The notes under the pieces were generated by a model. The model was not told where the DNA came from, did no database searches, and saw only the letters and a program-made list of their open reading frames with translations. From Yponomeuta sedellus (lineage: Eukaryota > Arthropoda > Insecta > Lepidoptera > Yponomeutidae): 64,000 bases of DNA. Location of the stretch: the NCBI GenBank assembly GCA_934045075.1, contig OW203734.1, positions 11,171,516-11,235,515 on the forward strand. The letters run 5' to 3'. The position numbers and the translations under genes are program-made. Each line of letters begins with the position of its first letter. Position 1 is the first letter of the stretch. This document shows positions 52,692 to 63,916 of this stretch, piece after piece.

Positions 52692-52760
52692 AGTAGATAG
52701 ATAGATAGAGAACACTTTATTGTACATAAAAAAGGAAATTACACAGATATAGAGAATTTA
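52692..52760 (-). mobile_element. L3 LINE 3' end
   Basis: (GATA)n, GAGAACACTTTATTGTACATA and AGGAAATTACACAGATA. The following AT-rich 200 bp may be more of its 3' UTR. Confidence 0.65.
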
Positions 52761-52764
52761 ATTA

Positions 52765-53575
52765 ATTAGAATAAAGGGAACTGATTGAACAATTTTACTT
52801 AAAATACTATTTACATCATATCTAAATATGTATTACTATTTATAAACTAAATCGAAATACTAACAAAACAAACCTAAATATATGTATGAATTAATTAATT
52901 TAAAACACTAAATATTTCAATTTTTTTTAATGATTTTCATGAAGGGGACTCACAAAAATTATTTAATAACTCCTTGAAAATCCTCGCTACAGCGAACGCG
53001 CAAGATTGTTCTTCTTCCTAATAACTGCATTTATCCGACGTAGATGTTTGCCCGTTCTCAAAAGCTGCGAGCAGATTTTCTATGCCTTCGTCTTTTGCAT
53101 TATAATTCTCCCAGCATTAGGCACTGGGGACCTCTCCTTTCTCACAATTTACTGAAGAGGCTGAGACCAAACAGCACACCTCTTCGTGTTCTAAGCCGAA
53201 TTATTCACGATTGTTGGCTCAAACACGTGAGGCTCTGAACAAAGAATAGAGATCCTTTGAAGGCGGATTGGACCGAGAAGTAGGTGCGGGATCTGGAACG
53301 AGCGACCTGTTTTGTATCTAGGCGTATTCTCGTCGGGATCGTCGCCTATAATCTTGACCAAGAAGTGGTGATTTTTGTTTTTACATGTTTCTTCTTATAC
53401 AGGGGAAAGGGAGGGGGTCAAGAACAAGCCAAAATAGTCTTACGCAATAAATACACTCATTTATTACCTACCCATTGAAAGTATTTGAGCTTAGTATTGC
53501 GAAACTAACAACTTTGACGTTCATTAAGTAAAAATATTTGAATTGAGTTGAATATTTGACTTAAATTTCAACTGG
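52765..53575. other. unassigned AT-rich DNA
   Basis: Nothing is recognised. Confidence 0.4.
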
Positions 53576-53586
53576 GTATCTAAATG

Positions 53587-53992
53587 CCTGCGCAGAAGAG
53601 GGACTTTTGTCCCCAACGGATCACTGAATCGTAAAAATGTCCTCCGAGTACTTGTCGCGGACCAACGCCTACGGTGAGCGATCATTTGTTCCCCGGACAT
53701 TGAATGAAGCGTACATCTATAATTATATCTCAGAATATTTGCTATGGAAGCAAATATTCTGAGATTACATTGTGTTGTAATTTACATGAATTTGAAAAAG
53801 AAAAGGCGTATTAAAAGAAAACACCGAACTTTTCTCCGGTCCGGTCTTTTGATGTCCTCGGTAACTTGAGGGACTTTTTCTACGGGGTACTTTTAGTCCT
53901 TCGTGTGCGTTATTCGATACAATTTATAAGAGATCTATATCGACGGACAAAAAAGTACCCGGGGGAAAGTCCCTCATCTGCGCAGCCCTTAA
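53587..53992. mobile_element. MITE Q, copy 2
   Basis: The left end GCCTGCGCAGAAGAGGGAC and right end GTCCCTCATCTGCGCAGCCC are inverted. TTAA follows the right end and TAAA precedes the left, so one target half has changed. The interior aligns with 15425-15756 and also carries a perfect AATATTTGCT(A)-AGCAAATATT-type hairpin near 53736. Confidence 0.8.
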
Positions 53993-54126
53993 ATCTGTTA
54001 GTGACAAAAAGGGTCTTGATAGACGGACCGAAGAACCAATGGACAACAAAGTGATATTATAAGGATTAAATATAGAGGATTAAGCATCAAATTTACTAAT
54101 ATACCTACGGAAATGAAAAAAAAACT

Positions 54127-54190
54127 TATCGAGATTTGAACCAATGTCCTCTAGAATTGACAACACTGCGCATCAGTGCGCTACCACAGC
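54127..54190 (-). mobile_element. tRNA-like remnant
   Basis: GAGATTTGAACCAATGTCCTC and CAGTGCGCTACCACAGC look like a reversed B box and A box. Confidence 0.4.
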
Positions 54191-54337
54191 TTTGCACGGG
54201 TGTCACTACATGCATGATTATTATCATAAGTGCATTCAGTTCAGTGAGGATGCCGTCACATCGAGGGCGGCCTACTCGGAATTTATGCGGTCACAATCGA
54301 TCCATACATCTTAGGTTCTCAACCAAGAAGTCTTAGT

Positions 54338-54446
54338 CTTAAAGCAGCAATGAAATGAAATCGCCACATTCGTGCAATTTTCATTGTACTAAAATGCATT
54401 CACAGTATCTAGGGCCTGGTCAAGTGATTGTGTTGAGTGGAAGTTA
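54338..54446 (+). mobile_element. repeat V copy 1 / H SINE tail
   Basis: AAAGCAGCAATGAAATGAAATCGCC and ATTGTACTAAAATGCATTCAC align with 55288-55367. The end GGCCTGGTCAAGTGATTGTG matches the H SINE end at 62035. Confidence 0.55.
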
Positions 54447-54449
54447 TTC

Positions 54450-55010
54450 TTATTTTCAATGTCAGGACCTGAGGAGTTGATACTGAGACACAAGGCTTTT
54501 TTGCTACTCGAGTCAAAAACGTCATACTTATATATAACGTACAATAGGTTTTATCATTAGACGAATGAATAGATTAGATTGAAACCACTACCAATAAGCA
54601 ACACCTTAAATTTTCTAAATGTAATAAATTTCACAATAAAAATAATTTCTTAATTTAAAAGTCGTATGTTTTTAATTAAGAGAAAAATGTGTTACTAATT
54701 ATTTAAACAAAACATCTAAAGTATTACTAAATTAATAACTAAACTAAAATCTAATTAACATAAAGTAATAAAAATTAATACCTATAATTTACAAATAAAA
54801 CACTTGCCCTAGGTTAATTTGAATGTTTTTTTTTTAAATTTTAATATTTAAAAAAATTGTTAATTAGATAAGTACACCGGTGATCTTAATACTGATGAAA
54901 AAACGGCTAGTCTTAGTGTATACGCAAAAACAAAAATAACACTAATAATTATAAATATTTTAATTGTAATCAAACTATTTTTAGATTTAGGGATCCGTTT
55001 GTGATAGTAT
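54450..55010. other. unassigned, very AT-rich
   Basis: No recognised feature. Confidence 0.45.
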
Positions 55011-55019
55011 GCTTTAGAG

Positions 55020-55135
55020 CGGAATTTTTTGTTAGAGTCAGGCGTCCCCTCACTCTCACCCAGCTAAACGGTTGATTGTAGAAACGTGAAAACAATCAGG
55101 TCGGTAGAACATTATTAACGAGAACATTATGAACG
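55020..55135 (+). mobile_element. dispersed repeat P fragment
   Basis: GGCGTCCCCTCACTCTCACC, GCTAAACGGTTGATTGTAG and TCAGGTCGGTAG; compare 9460-9535. Confidence 0.5.
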
Positions 55136-55287
55136 TCAGGAAAAATATCAGTAACTTTAAAACGTGCGGCGTTCGATTCTGTTAGTGCATTATAGTACCA
55201 TGACAGATACATGGCCGGGTCATATGAGGTGTTTTTTCATACCATTGGCGCGTAGAAGGTTCGATGTATGTGCGCGCGTAGACTTGA

Positions 55288-55367
55288 AGCAGCAACAAAA
55301 TGATATCGCCACATTCAGTCAGTTGTCATTGTACCACAATGCATTAGCAAAATCTAGGCCCTGGTAG
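55288..55367 (+). mobile_element. repeat V copy 2
   Basis: GAAGCAGCAACAAAATGATATCGCC ... TCTAGGCCCTGGT, parallel to 54338-54418. Confidence 0.55.
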
Positions 55368-55442
55368 CCAAAACAATGTAAATACTAGAAATAAACATAA
55401 ACTTCTGATCCCAAGGTTTAGGCTGGTTAATACATTCTTCAT

Positions 55443-55750
55443 AGTGCTTAGTGCGAGTTTTTTAACTACTCGATCGCGTTAACGTAAACTCATATTTCTA
55501 TGGCATCGAGGAAGCGCCACCTAGCGACAAGTATGGAAATTAAAATTGCTGAGTGCGAGTTGTAATGGTTTACGTTGAGAAGTGAACACGTTTACCAGCC
55601 AAAACCCGAATAAACGCGAGTGCGAGTTGTACTGTGACAGCGTTTTGCCAGTTCGAACGGTTAACTTACTCATACTCACTACTCAATGCTCGATTAACGC
55701 GGTAGTAAAGTTATTCGATTGGATCTGTTAAACTCGCACTAAGCACTCTG
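55443..55750 (+). mobile_element. MITE D, copy 3, both TIRs
   Basis: AGTGCTTAGTGCGAGTTTTT to AAACTCGCACTAAGCACTCTG. It is almost identical to the copy at 39578, implying recent spread. Confidence 0.88.
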
Positions 55751-55751
55751 G

Positions 55752-56568
55752 GGGCATTGCATACGTTTCTATAATAAAATCCCTGAGGATATATTAAGCT
55801 TGCCTGAAGCGAGGTTGTAAAAGTGTGTTAAGTGCACTTTGTGCCAAAAGGGCTACTATAATGTAAGGGTTTATTTAGATGAGTTCTTTATTTTAAAATA
55901 ATTTGGTAAACTCTGTTAATTAAGGACTTTGAAAGGACTAAGTTTGGAGTTTTTTGTACATGTTTTCTCCAAAATGATCTAGATTTTGAAATAGACACCT
56001 AGTTTGAAGTTCATTAAGCCGCAGTTTTTGCGCTACTTTGAAGAAAAGCATTTAATTTCAATGATGACCAACTTTTTAATGATACAACTTATTAATATTA
56101 AAACTTCATACAAATTACTTTTATGAATTGTTACTTCCGTAAAAAAGATAAAACTCGTCCTTCTATGGAACCCGACACGCACTTACCCTTTTTTGTATGC
56201 AGTTTGGTCAAGTTACAGCTGTTAACAGTACATAAACAGATTGTTAGTGTGCGCGAAATTGGCGGTAAGATTTTGAAAACGGGGCTAAACCCTCTGTGTC
56301 TCTCTGCCGCCTCCGGTGTCTGGGGCGAACGTCTGGTACCCTAAAGTTAATTAATTAATTTTCCTTATTCATAAACACGGGACCGTGTGCTCAAAGCGCT
56401 GATGTGGCGACAAATTGAGTATTACACTGGGTACCTTTACCTTATTGACGCAGTGATACGTGGCCAACTGAGGAGTCTGTGAGTGACTCAGTTATAGAAT
56501 ACACACATTAACATACGCCGGTATCTCGAAGGGGTAGATTCCAACTGGCAAATTATTTTGAAATTTGA
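55752..56568. other. unassigned DNA
   Basis: Nothing is recognised. Confidence 0.4.
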
Positions 56569-56581
56569 CAGTTTATCATCA

Positions 56582-56858
56582 TTACACTATTTTTATTTTT
56601 AATGCACTAACCCGTGCTAAGGAACAAATTTAAAAACCTATTTAGACGTTAAAAATTTCACCCATGCCGGGATTCGAACCCGCAACCTCTGGCTATCCGT
56701 ACCAGGATATGTATCATACCTAGTTATGATACATACGTATCATACGTATGTATACATACGTATACGTAGGTATACGTATGTATCTGGTACGGATAGCCAG
56801 AGGTTGCGGGTTCGAATCCCGGCATGGGTGAAATTTTTAGCCTCTAAATAGGTTTTTA
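56582..56858 (-). mobile_element. T SINE inverted dimer, 74-bp arms, 12-bp TSD
   Basis: AGTTTATCATCA is at 56570-56581 and 56859-56870. The left half is the reversed long tail plus body to GGCTATCCGTACCAG (56705). The right half from CTGGTACGGATAGCC (56784) to GGTTTTTA is its complement with about three mismatches in 74 bp. The 78-bp loop is made of TACGTATG/CATACGTA motifs and is itself self-complementary. Confidence 0.93.
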
Positions 56859-56869
56859 AGTTTATCATC

Positions 56870-57190
56870 AACAACCCATTATGTCCCCACCGAGTGCACG
56901 GGTCTCTTTCCTGTGGAAGGTATAAGCCATACTCCACCAAGGTGGCCAGGTCCTAATCGGTGGAGGCTTGATAAGTGGCTGGTCTTACTGTTAAAAGTTT
57001 TCAAGCCGCTCTAAGACCTCTGACTTGACTTAACGACTGCCATCTATCGACGGCAGCCGGCACCAACTGATTAACGTGCCTTGCGGAGCACGGAATAGCT
57101 CACTAGCGTTAGTCATAAACGGTCACCCATGCGTGCACTGAACGCACCCTACCTTCGTGATCGATTAAGATCACTCAGGCAGGCGGGGCA
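56870..57190 (-). mobile_element. S5 SINE, second subfamily, with head
   Basis: Reversed, it has the head GCCTGCCTGAGTGATCTTAATCG, GCATGGGTGACCGTTT, core GTGCTCCGCAAGGCACGTTAA and tail GGGTTGTTGATGAT. The T dimer sits at its 3' edge. Confidence 0.82.
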
Positions 57191-57387
57191 ACATGTCCTT
57201 TCTCAATTCTGGCCAGTACACACTACTCTTTTAGTTTTCACACTATTGCGAATCCGTATCGTCCAAGTAACACCAAATTTAGTTTCCTAATATCAGTTTT
57301 GTTGGATATTAGCGCTTATAACGCGCTAAATGCGATACGCTTCACATTCCTAGTGTAGCGTATCGTAACGATTTATAACTCGTGGAT

Positions 57388-57718
57388 GATATCAAACATT
57401 TGTATGTCCCCACTGACACGGGTCTCTTTCTGCATAGCAGGAAGGTTAGGCCACACTCCACCACGGGGGCCAAGTCCGGGTTGGTGAAGTATTGTAAGAC
57501 TGTTCGGAGTTATGAAGCCGCCCATAAGGCCTCTGACATGGCTTAACGACTGACAGCCGGCACCAACGGCTTAACGTGCCTTGCGAAGCACTGAAGCGGT
57601 CGGAAAAAATGCTACTAGCGGCAGTCACGGTAAGCTCACCCATACTGATCGCGTATGCTGTTGCTTAACCCAAGTGATTGATTCCTATCACTCGGTTCCA
57701 CTAAGCCACGAGCGCTTG
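57388..57718 (-). mobile_element. S5 SINE, 12-bp imperfect TSD
   Basis: TAACTCGTGGAT (57376-57387) and TAGCTCGTGGAT (57719-57730). Complete apart from short deletions. Confidence 0.9.
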
Positions 57719-57730
57719 TAGCTCGTGGAT

Positions 57731-58625
57731 AGTCCACTGAAAAGGCAAGATTGAAAGAAAATTCAGTTAGATCTTTGTGTCCGTCCTGAAGCTTCACAGT
57801 GTAGTATCCTGCTGGACATCTTTGGAAGCAATAACAAAATGTCTGAGGAGGGGTGGACGCTTTCGATACGAAAGAAGAAGATATATAAGAAAATACAACG
57901 TTGCGGTACAATATGTTTTAGATCACATAAAAGATTAACTGAGTAAGAGTAACTACCTGATACAGGCCTTCTGTTCCGTCAGATTTGTGGACGTCAAGGA
58001 GCAAAAGTATGGATGATTACAATTTATGATATTTAAAATAGCACATTTCTCTGTTCTGTGGCGTTTCTTTTCGGCCTCATCCGCCATCAGTTCTGCGTGC
58101 CTTGTGCCCCGCCCACTGCCACTTCAACTCAATCTTATTTGTTAAGTTTAAGTATTTTATTTAAAATGAATTCCATTATTTTTAAGGAGCGGTTAAATGG
58201 TTAGTCCCTTTATAATATATCCTCCTTTCTATCGCACACTGAAAATCGTAGATGATTATGTGCAAAGTTCTCGTAACATAACTGATTTGAGAGCACATTT
58301 GTGTGCTGTCGACTGTACTAGGCATTAATGGTATTGGGCGTTTACACTGTGCCAAAATAGTGTCGACAATTGAGTTCAACCAACTATTGTATCGAATGCC
58401 ATGGAGAATTCATAAATAAATGATGAATTTAGATAATTATGTTTTGTGAACGCTTAAGGCTGCTGTTATATCTCTCATACTAACTCGTTCGCACAATCTA
58501 ACTAGACATTGTATTAAAATAGGTATACTTTTTGATAACTATGATTTTATCATAAATTGCGGACATCCAAGACATATTTTCTTTATGCTGCATATTATGT
58601 CGTATGACATACGTCGATTCTTTTT
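57731..58625. other. mostly unassigned DNA
   Basis: 58070-58130 (GTGCCCCGCCCACTGCCACTTC) is the reverse of an RTE RT end encoding (E)LKWQWAGH-like sequence. 58301-58318 carries a MITE W end motif. Confidence 0.45.
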
Positions 58626-58629
58626 TCGA

Positions 58630-59090
58630 TATCAACCCTTGTATGTCCCCACTGCTGGGGCACGGGTCTCTTCCTGCATCGCAGGAAGGTTAGGCCATAC
58701 CCCACCACAGGGGCCAAGTCCGGGTTGGTGGAGGAATGTTGTAATTTTGTATATCATTTATAAATAATAAGAACTGGAACGACTTCAGGTGTTGTTTTAT
58801 TTGTAGATAGTTATTTTATAATAAAGCAGAAAAACTGGATAAAAACGGTTAAGCAGGTAAAACCGTCAAATCTAGTCGATGAGTAAAGTTGTAAAGCTGA
58901 AAAATGAGGGAAATCGAAAAATGTGTGACGTAATTTAAATATTTGAAAATGATAGATAGAAAAAGAAATAAAAATGGTGTAGCCTTACTGTCAGAAATTA
59001 TCAAGCCGCCCATAAGGCATCTGACATGGCTTAACGACTGCCATTACATGACAGCCGGCACCAACGGATTAACTTACCTTGCGAAGCATG
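58630..59090 (-). mobile_element. S5 SINE split by repeat X
   Basis: 58630-58735 holds the reversed tail half (GATATCAACCCTTGTATG ... GGTTGGTGGAGGAATG). 58981-59090 resumes at CCTTACTGTCAGAAATTATC and runs to GCGAAGCATGGA, where the head is missing. About 14 bp of S5 is lost at the joint. Confidence 0.88.
58736..58980. mobile_element. repeat X copy 2
   Basis: AACTGGAACGACTTCAGG, AGAAAAACTGGATAAAAACGG, TGACGTAATTTAAATATTTG and AAAAGAAATAAAAATGGTG align with 20372-20738, without the nested L3 end. Confidence 0.78.
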
Positions 59091-59099
59091 GACATACGT

Positions 59100-59975
59100 G
59101 CGCTTTAATAATTGCAGCCTCTGCATTTTACTATTACATGTCCGTAATTTAATTATGGATCTTATGAAAATGTTACTATTTATTATGTAAAAATGTCAAA
59201 TTGTGCAAGCGCGTCAGCACGCGTCACGACAGAATAGCCTTACTGAAAATTTAAAAGTTTTTATTGGGGATACACCAGGACATACCTAACTGATGTGTCA
59301 AATTTAATCTAATCAGGACGGTGGTCTTCAAGAAATGAGAAATTTATTTTAACTTAAATAATTTACATTCTGTTTGTCGAATGTCAATTTACAGTTAACG
59401 CTCAAGTCACCTAACTGCTTTAGCCCTAAACTTAGCCATGCTCCCTGTGTTCACTTGCAGTCATTAGCTCCTGAGTGGAGTCGCCACTGGAGTGTTTACT
59501 TGCCCAAGTGTAAATTGGCTCTACGTGTTTGCTTGCTAATTAGACGCCATGCTCAAGGTGTAGTGTGCAGAGAGCTTTTCTCGTCTATCTTATGATTTCA
59601 CATAGCTTACGTAAATTGTATCAAGTCATCAAGTTATGTGACACGTATTTGGGAGGCAGAATTAATAATGAAACACGAATTATGGATGAGTATTTAGCTA
59701 GGATTTTCGGTAGATTGATAATCGGGCTGTTTGAGTGGGTAATTTTGTATGAACGGATGCTTTGCCACTATGGCGACCTACTGAATAAGTTAGGAATAGC
59801 ATTGTTTGACAGGTTAGGTTATCTTGCATTTATTCGCCTTGGGTAATTTTTCAATGGTTGAAGATAAAGAGTAAAAAAGGATTCGCATTTTACGATGACG
59901 CTTACAAAACTCCATGGTATATATCTGTTATAGTACGTTAAGGAAAAAAAATACCTTTGTACTTTTTGCGCCAGA
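59100..59975. other. unassigned DNA
   Basis: The open frame 59565-59846 has no recognised domain or start context. Confidence 0.4.
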
Positions 59976-59977
59976 AT

Positions 59978-60240
59978 ACAGGCATACCTTTACGCTAGGT
60001 TACGGTTTTAGTGATAATGCAAGGAAATAATACAGAGATGAGTTTACGCTAGGTTACGGTATGAGTGATATTGCAAGGAAATAATACAGGCACTCTTTTA
60101 CGCTATGTTACGGTATGGGTGATGCAAGAAAATAATACAGGCGTGAGTTTACGCTAGGTTACGGTATGGGTGATACTGCAAGAAAATAATACAGGCGTGA
60201 GTTTACGCTAGGTTACGGTATGGGTGATACTGCAAGAAAA
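59978..60240 (+). repeat. 54-bp minisatellite, five units
   Basis: TACGCTAGGTTACGG starts at 59991, 60045, 60099, 60150 and 60204. The last two units are almost identical. Each contains AATACAGGCGTGAGTTTACG. Confidence 0.95.
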
Positions 60241-61435
60241 AACAAAAGGTTAACGTCGTCATTTTTAATAAAACTACGATTCATAATTTATTATGGCAGA
60301 TATGTAGCAGAGTCTGTCTAACTGTGCGCTAATCGGCTTTTTAATGTACATCAAATTGTCACTAATCCGTTACGGCGCAGCCTCATGGCGGTGTCGTCGC
60401 GGCATCGTTGTGGCGTCGTCCCGGCTAACGCACTTTCAAATCGCTACTGTAACAGGGCTGTAAAGATTCTTTATACTCATACATACCTGATTAAGATGTC
60501 AGACCACGTAACAATGATAAAATTGCTCGGCTCGGCAAATAGCCCAAAGAAAATTTACTGTTGTTTCACTAGAATGCTCGCTGAAACGCTCCCGTTTATT
60601 TTGTGAGCTTTTAACTGAAACGAACTTTCGCTAATGGCTCATTACAAATGCTCTTTAGCGGCATGGGCGGTTGATAATTTTCCGCAACACTATAGGTGAG
60701 TTATTTAGTAGGTAGATAGGAGGTCTGTAATGTTTTAGTCTCGTCTCATGATAATAATATTTACGAACATTCAGTAGGTATCCCGACTGTAGTTAATTCA
60801 AAAAACCGCACGGGAGTAAGCTACCTCCTAATAAGGTTTTGTCCTAAAACATTAAGTACAGTCGACTGCACATCGACCATTATACACTTGCTCATTACGA
60901 ATCTGTGACGCGACTTCCTCGTGATGTTTTCCTTCGCTGCCAAAAGACCTATGGGAGGCAAAGAAGGAATTTCTCTCTCGCACCTGTTTTAACTTTATCT
61001 TAAGAGTGTCATCAACTTTTCAATCAATCGCATTTTAGCAGATTGATAGTTTTAGGTACACAGTCTGATATGAAGTACTTGAGGCAGGCGGATATGTGTA
61101 GCGAATGAAGAGTTACAAAATTCGCTAGCCAGGAAGATAGAAGGGGTAAGATGAACGAAAACAGATTTTCACGGTAAAATGCTTAGAGAATAGAATATTT
61201 TATTATTAGCGTATCAATAGAACTGACATGGAAAACTATCTGTCACGTCTAACATAAAACTTTTCATAAACAGTTCCATCCTACTTGGACTTCCACACAT
61301 AGGTACTTAATAAAATTAAATAGAAAGACAAGAAGTATCATCAACTTTTTATAAATAAGACCGTAAGTATTTAAATACGAAATAGGTCTAAACAAAACAA
61401 TTCATAAAAATCGATGAAATCTTTTCGGAGGAGTT
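60241..61435. other. unassigned DNA
   Basis: A MITE W end motif (GTACAGTCGACTGCACAT) lies at 60856-60874 and a J-like TCGTGATGTTTTCCTTCGC near 60918. Confidence 0.4.
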
Positions 61436-61445
61436 CGATAATGAA

Positions 61446-61702
61446 ATCCTCCTCCTCCTCAGGCTACACCAGTCCACTGCTGGACACAGCCCTCCCCAAA
61501 TGAGCGCAACGTTGTGCCATCATTAGGGGGTAATGCCCATAATCCCCACGCTGGGTATGCGGGTTGGGGATCGCAGTTTGGTAGAATTGTACTGCAGGGG
61601 GCGCTGGTGCCCACCCTCCGGTTTGAGTCTCTTAGTCGCCTTTTACGACACCCGCGGGAAGAATTTGGGTGTGGTGCTATTCTCTAGGCCGACACCACAG
61701 CA
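61446..61702 (-). mobile_element. B element, 9-bp TSD
   Basis: GATAATGAA is at 61437-61445 and 61703-61711. The reversed B is complete from the (CTC)n-like tail to GGCCGACACCACAGCA. Confidence 0.87.
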
Positions 61703-61857
61703 GATAATGAATATGAAATGAAAAGGTTTTATTCGAAGTAGCACAGAAACTGCGGCTTAGTGCACGTTACAATTCAAACAAACAAACGCTGTGACAGGTG
61801 ATTTTATATTTATCCGGCAATAGTCTTGCTATATGAATTAGCCTACGATCATTCAGT

Positions 61858-62062
61858 TCAAAAGCCTCGTTGGTCTAGCCGTTAAGGCGCTTGGGTAACA
61901 AGACAGAGGTCGTGGGTTCGATTCCCACTGGGAGCTACCGTACATTTGTAGAAGTGGGCTCAGCCTGGGCGTATTTTAATGTGACGTCCTTGCCTGGTTA
62001 CCATAGGGCAGAGTATCCTAGTTTGGGACAAGGTCAAGTGATTGTGCTGTGAGGAAGCTGTT
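61858..62062 (+). mobile_element. H SINE (tRNA-derived)
   Basis: The head GCCTCGTTGGTCTAGCCGTTAAGGCGC has a good A box and GGTTCGATTCCC a perfect B box. The acceptor ends do not pair, so it is a SINE rather than a tRNA gene. The body ends AGTATCCTAGTTTGGGACAAGG. Confidence 0.75.
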
Positions 62063-62210
62063 TTAGAAGTTGTGTTTTGATAAGAAAGTAGAATTAATGC
62101 AGTTGAAATGAGGTCCTTGAGAAGTATGTGTAGTGTTACTTTGAATAACTTGATAATCAGACTATTGCGTAGCCAATAGTCTCATTAGAGAACGTTGTGG
62201 ACTGAAAGAG

Positions 62211-62520
62211 GATGTAGTGACTAGAATTGAGAAAGGAATGTTGCGTTGGTTTGGACATGTGGAGAGGATGAAGGAAGAAAGATTGACAAAACAAATATAT
62301 ATTGCGAAAGTGAGTGGAAGGGCTGGTAAGGGACGTCTCAGACGGACTGACATCGACCAAATAGGGGATGTATTAGCAAAGGGAAAGATAAAAAGTACCC
62401 GGAACCGGCGTGCGTGCATGCAACGACTTATGAAAGTTGATGAAGCGAAGGTGATCTGTCAGGATCGTGGCAAGTAGCAGCCTACCCCTCTGGGATACAG
62501 GCGTGAGGTTATGTATGTAT
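62211..62520 (+). pseudogene. RT-tail LINE C-terminal coding end
   Basis: The frame 62217-62477 encodes TRIEKGMLRWFGHVERMKEE, RLTKQIYIAKVSGRAGKGRL, RRTDIDQIGDVLAKGKIKST, RNRRACMQRLMKVDEAKVIC and QDRGK, then a stop where related copies continue WQSLVSAYPSGIQA. This is the extreme C-terminus of a lepidopteran non-LTR endonuclease/RT. The 3' end is ATACAGGCGTGAGGTTATG plus (TATG)n. Confidence 0.82.
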
Positions 62521-62524
62521 GTGT

Positions 62525-62870
62525 TTTATAACTGTGTTACGAGATTTTTGAATATTAAATTAGATGTAAGTAGTTGTAGGCTTTGTTTGAACTTTTAGCC
62601 CTACGCCTCTCTCTTACTTAAAACTTCAACATTTCTAGGCTCGCTGGAAGAAATTTCTGTTGAAAGAAGTACCTTTGCGCGTACTTTTCATCAAAATCCT
62701 GTTATGTTAATTTTATGTACATTAGTAAGTAGTATTTTATAATGAAATTTAGGTAGCAGTAGGCTTTGAACTTTATTTGCCCTCTTCTCTTTTAACATTC
62801 GCAACATTTCTAGGCTGGTTGGAAGAGTTTCTGTTGTAATAAGTGCCTTTGCGCGTAATTCTTATCACAT
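62525..62870. other. unassigned DNA, local duplication
   Basis: Two similar segments, near 62576-62690 and 62758-62870, share AACATTTCTAGGCT(C/G)G(C/G)TTGGAAGA-like sequence and TGCCTTTGCGCGTA, suggesting an old tandem duplication with about 180 bp spacing. Confidence 0.55.
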
Positions 62871-62877
62871 GCCTGTT

Positions 62878-63243
62878 CGATATCAACCCTTGTATGTCCC
62901 CACTGCTGGGGTACGGGTCTCCTCCTGCGTCACAGGAACGTTAATCTATACTCCAAACCGGGGCCCAAGTACGGGGTTTGTGGAAGATTGTATGACAGTG
63001 GCGGGCCTTACTATCAGAAGTTATCAAGCCGCCCATAAGGCCTCTGACATGGCTTAACGACTGCGTTTACATGACAGCCGGCACAAACGGCTCAACGTGC
63101 TTGGCGAAGCACGGAAGCGCTCGGAAAAATGCCTCTAGGTAGTCACATGACGGTCACCAATCCTGGACCTGACCCCTGCAGTTGTTGCTTGACTCAAGTG
63201 ATTGATTTCAATCACTCAGTGCGACTAGGCCACGAGCGCTTCA
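62878..63243 (-). mobile_element. S5 SINE, diverged
   Basis: The reversed copy is complete from GATATCAACCCTTGTATG to CCACGAGCGCTTC with many substitutions. No clear TSD. Confidence 0.88.
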
Positions 63244-63245
63244 AG

Positions 63246-63478
63246 ATAACATTTACATTCAGGCACATACATTGCTTCTGGCCCCACACTAGGACCTTGT
63301 GTTGTGGAAACCAGAAATAACGACATCTCACAAACATGTAAACATCCAAGATGTTTACATGTTTGATGGTGGGCATACTTCAAAGACCTGAGGGTTCTTT
63401 TTTGTCCCCAGCCGGGGCTCGAACCCGGGATCTCTTGTACGGTAGGCAGATGCTCTACCGCTGCGCCACGGAGGCTGT
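63246..63478 (-). mobile_element. G SINE with internal snap-back insertion
   Basis: The A box (TGGCGCAGCGG reversed) and B box (GGTTCGAGCCC reversed) are intact. Inside the body CAAACATGTAAACATC (63331-63346) is followed by its exact complement (63350-63365) and about 18 bp of extra sequence before GACCTGAGGG resumes. Confidence 0.8.
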
Positions 63479-63736
63479 CAAAACATGCCTGTTATTAAAG
63501 TTTAATTTATGCTAATGTGTTTATTTTGTGGAACATAATATTCGACCAAGCATAGTCGTCGGTTAGATGACGCAAATGTTAAAAATTCATCAAGGCGGTT
63601 GACATTTGGAGGGAATTATACCTTTGAATAACGCCTCCGTTTGGTCCTAAACAAAGAACGTATAGCAGATAGCTGGGCCCCATTTCACAGAAATACAATT
63701 GATCATGGATTAAGGACAATTTTATGTACATTAGAT

Positions 63737-63916
63737 AGGGAGAGGGGGCGGCCAAAAAGGAGTGATGTATTAGCAAAAGGGAAGGTGAAAAGTACCCGAA
63801 ACCGGCGTTCGTTGATGCAACGACTAATGAACGTTGATGAAGCGAAGGTGATCTGTCAGGATCGTGGCAAGTGGCAGTCCCTGGTCTCTGCCTACCCCTC
63901 TGGGATTCAGGCGTAA
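63737..63916 (+). pseudogene. RT-tail LINE coding end, natural stop
   Basis: It encodes RERGRPKRSDVLAKGKVKST, RNRRSLMQRLMNVDEAKVIC and QDRGKWQSLVSAYPSGIQA then TAA at 63914-63916. A deletion removes the TDIDQI(G) segment relative to 62211. Confidence 0.8.

Noticed and set aside
59565..59846. 93-codon open frame with hydrophobic stretches
   Set aside because: No recognised motif, no splice or promoter context; composition fits translated AT-rich DNA.
61862..61935. Possible tRNA gene with good A and B boxes
   Set aside because: The acceptor stem does not pair, and the sequence continues into a body shared with 17855-18048, so it is an H SINE head.
62217..62477. Intact 86-codon gene
   Set aside because: It is the C-terminal tail of a LINE RT, present in several truncated copies, with no catalytic domain.
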